From assembly GCA_013698395.1 (NCBI GenBank), contig JACCUZ010000078.1:1-8180 (forward strand): DNA of 8,180 nucleotides, in the 5' to 3' direction. The stretch is from Sporichthyaceae bacterium (GTDB lineage Bacteria; Actinomycetota; Actinomycetes; JACCUZ01). Positions 6,175-8,180 of the stretch are shown in pieces (the first letter of the stretch is position 1; each line of letters starts with the position of its first letter). The translations under genes and the position numbers were made by a program. The notes beneath the pieces are model-generated. The model made no database searches, was not told where the DNA came from, and saw only the letters and a list, made by a program, of their open reading frames with translations.

Positions 6175-6599
6175 GGACCTCCGGGCGGGGCGTCCCGCAG
6201 CAGGCAGGTGATCCGTGACGTGCACACGCGCCTGCCCTGCTCGTCGCTGATCTCGACCTGGTAGGACACCACGGTCGAACCCCTGTGCACGGGCGTGGCC
6301 ACTCCGGTCACCAGCCCGGTGCGCGCCGCTCGGTGGTGGGTGGCGTTGATGTCCAGGCCGACCGCGACCCGGCCCGGGCCGGCGTGCAGCATCGCACCCA
6401 TAGTGCCGAGCGTCTCGGCGAGCACGACCGAGGCCCCGCCGTTCAGCAGACCGTAGGGCTGGGTGTTGCCCTCGACCGGCATGGTGGCGACCAACCGCTC
6501 AGCGCTGGCCTCGAGCAGCTGGATACCCATCCGGTCCGCGAGCGCGCCAACGCTCATGGCGCGGCCGTCAGCCGTCGGATCGGGCGCCGCATCCGTCAC
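6171..6599 (-). CDS. hotdog-fold acyl-CoA thioesterase (PaaI/YdiI/EntH type)
   Basis: Predicted cytoplasmic hydrolase of aromatic or short acyl-CoA thioesters; 142 residues, the usual size. The core NTQPYGLLNGGASVVLAETL (45-64) closely follows E. coli YdiI/EntH as I recall them. GLDINATHHRAARTG (81-95) and a GRRVCTSRIT-type end (122-131) complete the fold. By that recalled alignment Q47 and E62 match the YdiI catalytic Gln and Glu, but the active-site His is Asn (N53). Possible roles are DHNA-CoA hydrolysis in menaquinone synthesis or removal of stalled CoA esters. The GTG at 6599 is chosen because AAGGG lies ten bases upstream (6610-6614); an ATG at 6557 (residue 15) has no ribosome binding site but also keeps the fold. 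The frame stays open far upstream across polA, but only this part looks like protein. The TAG overlaps the GNAT stop. Confidence 0.88.
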   Translation of the reverse strand: MTDAAPDPTADGRAMSVGALADRMGIQLLEASAERLVATMPVEGNTQPYGLLNGGASVVLAETLGTMGAMLHAGPGRVAVGLDINATHHRAARTGLVTGVATPVHRGSTVVSYQVEISDEQGRRVCTSRITCLLRDAPPGGP

Positions 6600-6609
6600 G
6601 GCCCAACCG

Positions 6610-6614
6610 CCCTT
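6610..6614 (-). promoter_or_regulatory. ribosome binding site supporting the thioesterase GTG start
   Basis: AAGGG on the minus strand, ten bases before the GTG at 6599. It is modest and at the long end of usual spacing, but better than anything before the alternative ATG at 6557. Confidence 0.45.
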
Positions 6615-6710
6615 CGCCCGACCGCGCTTCCATGGCGCGATGGTCGATGTCGATCTCCAAACGGCCGTCTGGACGACCGCGGCACCGCGGAAGCGGGGGT
6701 CATGCCCTCG

Positions 6711-6716
6711 ATGGTA
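6711..6716 (-). promoter_or_regulatory. candidate -10 box for the thioesterase gene
   Basis: TACCAT on the minus strand fits TANNNT and would start transcription near 6704, about 105 nt before the GTG. No clear -35 is seen. The polA -10 box lies 40 bp away on the other strand, so the two divergent promoters would sit back to back. Confidence 0.3.
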
Positions 6717-6755
6717 GGCAAGCGCAGAGGCGGGCGGGTCGGCGCGTCCGGCCGT

Positions 6756-6761
6756 TAGGGT
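6756..6761 (+). promoter_or_regulatory. -10 box of a probable leaderless polA promoter
   Basis: TAGGGT fits the actinobacterial TANNNT consensus and ends six bases before the polA GTG, so transcription would begin at or within a base or two of that codon. No ribosome binding site is present in between. The same bases contain an in-frame TAG (6756-6758), which rules out any earlier start. Confidence 0.6.
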
Positions 6762-6767
6762 CGAACT

Positions 6768-8180
6768 GTGACCGACTTGCGCAACCGGCTGCTCCTGCTC
6801 GACGGGCACTCGCTGGCCTACCGAGCCTTCTACGCGCTCCCGGTCGAAAACTTCTCGACCACGACGGGCCAGCACACCAACGCGGTCTACGGCTTCACCT
6901 CGATGCTCATCAACCTCCTGCGTGACGAGCAACCCACCCACGTGGCGGTGGCGTTCGACGTGTCGAGGCAGACGTTCCGCAGCGAGCTGTACGCCGAGTA
7001 CAAGGCCAACCGCACGTCGAGCCCCGACGAGTTCGCCGGCCAGGTGGCGCTGGTCAAGGAGGTGCTTACGGCGCTGCGCGTCCCCAGCCTGGAGGCGCCC
7101 GGTTACGAGGCCGACGACGTCATCGCCACGGTGACGGCCCGGGCGGAGCGCGAGGGGTACGACGTGCTCATCTGCACCGGCGACCGCGACGCGTTGCAGT
7201 TGGTGAGCGACCGGGTCACCGTGCTCTACCCACGCAAGGGCGTGTCCGACCTTGCCCGGATGACGCCGGAGAGCGTCCAGGAGAAGTACGGCCTGTCTCC
7301 GGCCCAGTACCCCGACTTCGCAGCTCTGCGCGGTGACCCCAGCGACAACCTGCCCAACATCCCGTCGGTGGGGGAGAAGACCGCGACCCGGTGGGTGACC
7401 GAGTTCGGCGACCTGGACACGCTGGTGGCCCGGGTCGACGAGGTGAAGGGGAAGGCGGGCGACGCCCTGCGCGCCCACCTGGCGCAGGTGATCCAGAACC
7501 GTCAGCTCACCGAGCTGGTACGCGACGTGCCGGTGCAGGTGATGCCGGGCGACCTGGCCCGGGTCAACTGGGAGCGCGACGAGGTGCACCAGGTCTTCGA
7601 CGCCCTGGAGTTCCGGGTGCTGCGCGACCGGCTCTACGCGACGGTCGAGGCGGCCGAGCCAGAGGCCGACGAGGGCTTCGAGGTCACGACGACGGTGCTG
7701 GCCGCCGGCGAGGTCGCGCCCTGGCTGGAGACGCATGTGCGCGACGGGCAGCGCGTCGGCGTGCACATCTCCGGCTTCTGGGGTGCGGGCACGGGTGACG
7801 TGGTGGGCGTCGCGCTCGCCACGGCCGACGGCGTCGGCGCGTGGTTCGAGCCGGCGGAGCTGGACCCCGCCGACGACAAGGTGTTCGCCGACTGGCTCGC
7901 CGACGAGTCCTTTCCCAAGGCGCTGCACGACGCCAAGGGGCCGGGTCTGGCGTTCGCGGCCCGAGGGTGGGCGCTGCGGGGGGTGACCAGCGACACCGCG
8001 CTGGCGGCGTACCTCGCCATGCCCGACCAGCGCAGCTACGACCTGGCCGACCTGGCGCTGCGCTACCTGCGCCGCGAGCTGCGCGCCGAGGAGGACGGCG
8101 GGGGGCAGCTGAGCTTCGACGGCGTCGACGAGCGGGCCGCCGCGGAGTCCGACGTCGTACGCGCGCGCGCCGTGCTCGAG
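6768..8180 (+). CDS. polA: DNA polymerase I, N-terminal half (3' partial)
   Basis: Fills gaps and removes RNA primers during replication and repair. The frame is open from GTG at 6768 to the window edge (471 residues); the polymerase domain lies beyond. Residues 1 to about 290 are the 5'-nuclease (FEN-like) domain with its metal-binding acids: D12 in LLLLDGHSLAYRAF, D64 in VAVAFD, E114/D116/D117 in GYEADD, D139/D141 in TGDRD, and D190/D193 in LRGDPSDNLPNIPSVGEKTA, the helix-hairpin region that grips the flap. Residues from about 305 match the 3'-5' exonuclease fold, but the DxE motif is absent (VGVHISGFWGAGTGD), as is the N/D of the second motif (ALHDAKGPG). Proofreading is therefore probably lost, as in other actinobacterial Pol I. 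SDTALAAYLAMPDQRSYDLA (408-427) is the usual lead-in to the polymerase. The start is fixed by an in-frame stop three codons upstream. Confidence 0.96.
   Translation, partial: MTDLRNRLLLLDGHSLAYRAFYALPVENFSTTTGQHTNAVYGFTSMLINLLRDEQPTHVAVAFDVSRQTFRSELYAEYKANRTSSPDEFAGQVALVKEVLTALRVPSLEAPGYEADDVIATVTARAEREGYDVLICTGDRDALQLVSDRVTVLYPRKGVSDLARMTPESVQEKYGLSPAQYPDFAALRGDPSDNLPNIPSVGEKTATRWVTEFGDLDTLVARVDEVKGKAGDALRAHLAQVIQNRQLTELVRDVPVQVMPGDLARVNWERDEVHQVFDALEFRVLRDRLYATVEAAEPEADEGFEVTTTVLAAGEVAPWLETHVRDGQRVGVHISGFWGAGTGDVVGVALATADGVGAWFEPAELDPADDKVFADWLADESFPKALHDAKGPGLAFAARGWALRGVTSDTALAAYLAMPDQRSYDLADLALRYLRRELRAEEDGGGQLSFDGVDERAAAESDVVRARAVLE

Larger units (their letters stand above)
6600..6767. 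other. divergent intergenic region between thioesterase and polA
   Basis: 168 bp holding the two back-to-back promoter candidates. Also seen are a doubled CCGCGG (6677-6682 and 6685-6690) and a 5-bp hairpin, CGCGC with GCGCG (6623-6627, 6635-6639), in the thioesterase leader. No small gene with a ribosome binding site and no RNA gene was recognised. Confidence 0.5.

Noticed and set aside
6193..6245. Possible long hairpin GCAGGCAGG with CCTGCCCTGC as a terminator for the GNAT gene
   Set aside because: The arms are imperfect and far apart, lie inside thioesterase coding sequence, and no T-tract follows.
6677..6690. Doubled CCGCGG as an operator or recombination site
   Set aside because: Six-base GC palindromes are frequent at this base composition and nothing else supports a site.
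6600..7928. A minus-strand frame stays open across most of the polA start, in frame with the thioesterase
   Set aside because: Its translation is low-complexity His/Arg/Gly-rich and mirrors polA codon structure. The polA protein on the other strand has clear catalytic motifs, so the open frame is a GC-bias shadow. Only 6171-6599 is real.

Overview
The window is high-GC DNA with GTG starts, GGAGG-type ribosome binding sites, TANNNT-type -10 boxes and tightly packed genes. This suggests a free-living actinobacterium, probably of the Micrococcales/Intrasporangiaceae type. That placement is inferred from composition and gene families, not from a database match. No plasmid, phage, IS, CRISPR or RNA gene was seen.

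Layout. (1) Bases 1-1160, plus strand: the 3' part of a type I periplasmic-binding-protein gene (LivJ/K-like, branched-chain amino acid ABC transporter); its N-terminus lies outside the window. (2) 1187-1221: a perfect 15-bp hairpin between convergent genes, a likely two-way terminator. (3) 1232-5348, minus strand: a four-gene operon read right to left, livH-livM-livG-livF (two permeases, then two ATPases), with junctions of +28, -11 and -4 nt. (4) 5349-5592: a divergent intergenic region with an AT-rich repeat-bearing island and a hairpin leader. (5) 5593-6174, plus strand: a GNAT-family acetyltransferase. (6) 6171-6599, minus strand: a hotdog-fold PaaI/YdiI-type acyl-CoA thioesterase whose stop codon overlaps the GNAT stop tail to tail. 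(7) 6768 to the right edge, plus strand: the first 471 codons of polA (DNA polymerase I), probably read from a leaderless mRNA.

How the genes work together. The binding protein would capture a branched-chain or related amino acid outside the membrane and deliver it to the LivH/LivM channel, which the LivG/LivF ATPases power. The complete transporter set is here, but the binding protein is on the opposite strand, facing the operon, so it needs its own promoter. The GNAT, the thioesterase and polA are separate housekeeping or accessory functions. The thioesterase might act in menaquinone synthesis (DHNA-CoA hydrolysis) or phenylacetate-type CoA metabolism; the sequence alone cannot decide.

Most of the window is ordinary. 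The features most worth a second look are LivH, which carries its own signal peptide and a secreted beta-sandwich domain before the permease; the AT-rich repeat island upstream of it; the hairpin-rich leader of the GNAT gene; an Asn in place of the usual active-site His in the thioesterase; and the leaderless polA start.
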